64,000 nucleotides of DNA from Parahaliea mediterranea (GTDB lineage: Bacteria; Pseudomonadota; Gammaproteobacteria; Pseudomonadales; Halieaceae). The notes beneath the pieces were generated by a model. That model saw only the letters and a list, made by a program, of their open reading frames with translations. It ran no database searches and had not been told where the DNA came from. Location of the stretch: NCBI RefSeq assembly GCF_017255185.1, contig NZ_JAFKCZ010000008.1, positions 231,714 to 295,713 on the forward strand, written 5' to 3'. Of this stretch, positions 62,122 to 64,000 are shown piece by piece (positions within the stretch are counted from its first letter, which is position 1; each line of letters begins with the position of its first letter). The position numbers were made by a program, and so were the translations under genes.

Positions 62122-64000
62122 CTAGAAGCCCCGGCCGAGGGTGAACTGGAACACTTCCTCCTCGTCCTCGGGGCCGGCATTGAGCGGCTTGGCCAGGCTG
62201 AAGGTCATCGGGCCGAAGCCGGTGATCCAGGTCACGCCGACACCCGCCGAATAGCGCAGTTCACTGGCGTCGATGTCAAAGCAATTCAACTGGTTGGCCA
62301 GGCACTCGGTGTTGAATACGTTGCCCACGTCCACGAAGAAGGCCGAGCGCAGCTTGCTGCGGTCCTTGATAAAGGGCAGCGGGAACAGCAGCTCGGCGCT
62401 GCCTTCCACCAGCACGTTGCCGCCGAAGGGATCGGGGTCGTCGCGGAAATCGCGGAACACCAGCTTGCCGGTCTCTGGATCGCGCACGTAGCCGAAACCG
62501 CGCCCGTCTTCACCACCGCGCTCGACCGGATTGCCGTCCTCGTCGATCTCGGTCACCGGCCGGTCCACCAGGTAGACCTCCGCCTTGGTACTGCGGGGCC
62601 CCAGGGTATTGCTCTCGAAGCCGCGCACGGAACCGAAGCCGCCGGCGAAGAAGTTCTCGTAGAAGGGCAGGCCCTGGGTATTGCCGTAACCGTCGCCATA
62701 GCCCAGCTCGGTGCGGAAATGCAGGGTCCACTCATTGTGGATAGGGAAGAATATCTCGCCGCGGTAGGTCAACTTGTAGAATTCGAGATCGGAACCCGGC
62801 ACCGCCACTTCCAGGGCCACCGACTGGGCCGCGCCCCGGGTGGCGAGACGGCCCCGGTTCAGGGTCGACTGGCTCCAGCTGCTGGTCACGGTCCAGTTCA
62901 GGTATTCGTTGCCGTGGATGTCGAGGAAGCCCGGCTCGCCCGGCGGCGACAGCGCGTCCGCCGGCAGCGAATCGATCGGGAACAGCTCCTCGACGCCGCT
63001 GTAGGTGCCGTCGCTCAGGCGGGTGCTGTCGTACCAGAAGTCCACCCCGTCCTGCAGGCGCGGGCTGGCCTTGATTTCCTGCACCGCGTACTGGCCGGCA
63101 GTGATCTCGGTGTTGGACACCCCGAAACTGAAGCCCAGGCGCTGGGTCTCCGAGATCGGGTAGCCGAAATTGAGCGCCGCGCCCAGGGTGTCGGTGGTGT
63201 AGCTGGCGACGTTCACCTCGGACAGGTCGGTGGAGCGGTAGTAAATATTAAAGCCCCGGCTCACCCCGTCCTCGGTGTAATAGGGGTTGGTGTAGCTGAA
63301 GTTGTACAGGTCCTGGTAGCGGGAGCTGTTGAGGGCGATGCCCACCCGGCGGCCGGTCCCCAGGAAGTTGTCCTGCTGCAGGTTCAGGCCGAGGATCAGG
63401 CCCGCGTCCTGGGCGTAACCGAAACTGGCGCCGATGCTGCCCGAGGACTGCTCCTCGACATCGAACTCGACATCGATCAGGTCGTCGTGGCCCGGCACCT
63501 CGGGGGTTTCCACCGAGGCCTTGCTGAAGTAGCCCAGACGCTCCAGGCGCACCCGCGACTGCTCGATGGCGGCGGCGGAGGCCGGGGCGCTCTCCATCTG
63601 GCGCATTTCCCGGCGCAGCACGTCGTCGGCGGTCTTCTGGTTGCCCTTGAAGTTCACCCGGCGCACGTAGGTGCGCTTGCCCGGGTCGACGAAAAACTTC
63701 ATCGCCACGGTGTTGTTGTCCTCGTCCACCTCGGGAATGCCGGTCACCTTGGCGAAACTGTAGCCCTCGTTGCCCAGGCGGCGGGTGAGGTACTCCTCGG
63801 TGGAAGTCACCAGTTGCTGGGAAAAGGTCTGCCCCTCGCTCACCAGCAGGAAACGCCGCAGGTCGGTCTCGGGCAGCACCAGGTCGCCGGACAGGTCGAC
63901 GTCGCTGACGGTGAACTTCTCACCCTCGGTGACATTGGCGGTGATGTAGACGGCTTCCTTGTTGGGGGACACCGAAACCTGGGTGGAGTCGATGCTGAAC
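62122..64000 (-). CDS. bamA: Outer-membrane assembly factor BamA, C-terminal part (5' end beyond window)
   Basis: The core of the BAM complex that inserts beta-barrel proteins. Translation continues past the window edge: the residues before the first in-window Met read FSIDSTQVSV. About 626 residues are present, covering the later POTRA domains (TANVTEGEKFTVSDVDLSGD; RTYVRRVNFKGNQKTADDVL) and the whole barrel, with the lid motif VRGFESNTLGPRS (VRGF) and the C-terminal beta-signal ending FQFTLGRGF. The first POTRA domains and signal peptide are outside the window. Confidence 0.95.
   Translation of the reverse strand, partial: FSIDSTQVSVSPNKEAVYITANVTEGEKFTVSDVDLSGDLVLPETDLRRFLLVSEGQTFSQQLVTSTEEYLTRRLGNEGYSFAKVTGIPEVDEDNNTVAMKFFVDPGKRTYVRRVNFKGNQKTADDVLRREMRQMESAPASAAAIEQSRVRLERLGYFSKASVETPEVPGHDDLIDVEFDVEEQSSGSIGASFGYAQDAGLILGLNLQQDNFLGTGRRVGIALNSSRYQDLYNFSYTNPYYTEDGVSRGFNIYYRSTDLSEVNVASYTTDTLGAALNFGYPISETQRLGFSFGVSNTEITAGQYAVQEIKASPRLQDGVDFWYDSTRLSDGTYSGVEELFPIDSLPADALSPPGEPGFLDIHGNEYLNWTVTSSWSQSTLNRGRLATRGAAQSVALEVAVPGSDLEFYKLTYRGEIFFPIHNEWTLHFRTELGYGDGYGNTQGLPFYENFFAGGFGSVRGFESNTLGPRSTKAEVYLVDRPVTEIDEDGNPVERGGEDGRGFGYVRDPETGKLVFRDFRDDPDPFGGNVLVEGSAELLFPLPFIKDRSKLRSAFFVDVGNVFNTECLANQLNCFDIDASELRYSAGVGVTWITGFGPMTFSLAKPLNAGPEDEEEVFQFTLGRGF

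Overview
The window looks like the chromosome of a free-living, probably marine, GC-rich gammaproteobacterium. The evidence is a bamA-skp-lpxD-fabZ-lpxA-lpxB-rnhB block in the standard gammaproteobacterial order, a dnaE of gammaproteobacterial type, an FadE with an N-terminal membrane segment, an ibpA with a sigma-32 promoter and a ROSE-like RNA thermometer, and three large TonB-dependent receptors. A Cellvibrionales/Halieaceae-like host is my inference; no rRNA or tRNA gene is present to settle it.

Region 1 (1-11.4 kb) is GC-rich core-like DNA: the 5' part of fadE (minus strand), ibpA, a secreted YtcJ-type amidohydrolase, an RND efflux pair (membrane fusion protein plus permease), a DUF1244 protein, a LuxR-type regulator and an SDR. 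Two clusters of short GTAG-headed palindromes (REP-like) sit in its intergenic spaces.

Region 2 (about 11.5-44.1 kb) is visibly less GC-rich and reads as a catabolic island. It carries two TonB receptors, two MFS transporters, two close TetR paralogues, three acyl-CoA dehydrogenases (two as an adjacent pair), two single-domain crotonases, a FadB-like fusion protein, a thiolase, an AMP-dependent CoA ligase, a family III CoA-transferase, a double-hotdog MaoC dehydratase, two SDRs, a zinc-free MDR reductase, a SnoaL-like protein, an LLM flavin monooxygenase, a flavin reductase, an SMP-30-type lactonase and a Zn-ribbon NUDIX protein. Seven intergenic sites share one palindrome, RTAC-N6-GTAY with TATA flanks, and an eighth carries one mismatch. 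They lie before most transcription units from 20.7 to 44 kb, so these genes look like one regulon, plausibly under a TetR encoded in the island. Inferred logic: outer-membrane uptake, oxygenation of a cyclic or alicyclic ketone by the LLM enzyme with flavin supplied by the reductase, lactone opening by the SMP-30 enzyme, CoA activation and a dedicated beta-oxidation route. The substrate is unknown; a terpenoid or steroid-like compound would fit.

Region 3 (44.2-57.5 kb) returns to high GC: a NUDIX domain on a lipoprotein, dnaE, an intergenic element with 24-bp terminal inverted repeats, then a block inserted between dnaE and rnhB (adjacent in E. coli). That block holds a membrane-tethered class C beta-lactamase-like hydrolase, a Tat-exported M19-family protein lacking key metal ligands, a GntR/FCD regulator, an alpha/beta hydrolase fused to a degenerate cyclophilin domain, and a third TonB receptor. 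Region 4 (57.5-64 kb) is the envelope-biogenesis operon rnhB-lpxB-lpxA-fabZ-lpxD-skp-bamA on the minus strand, with bamA cut by the window edge.
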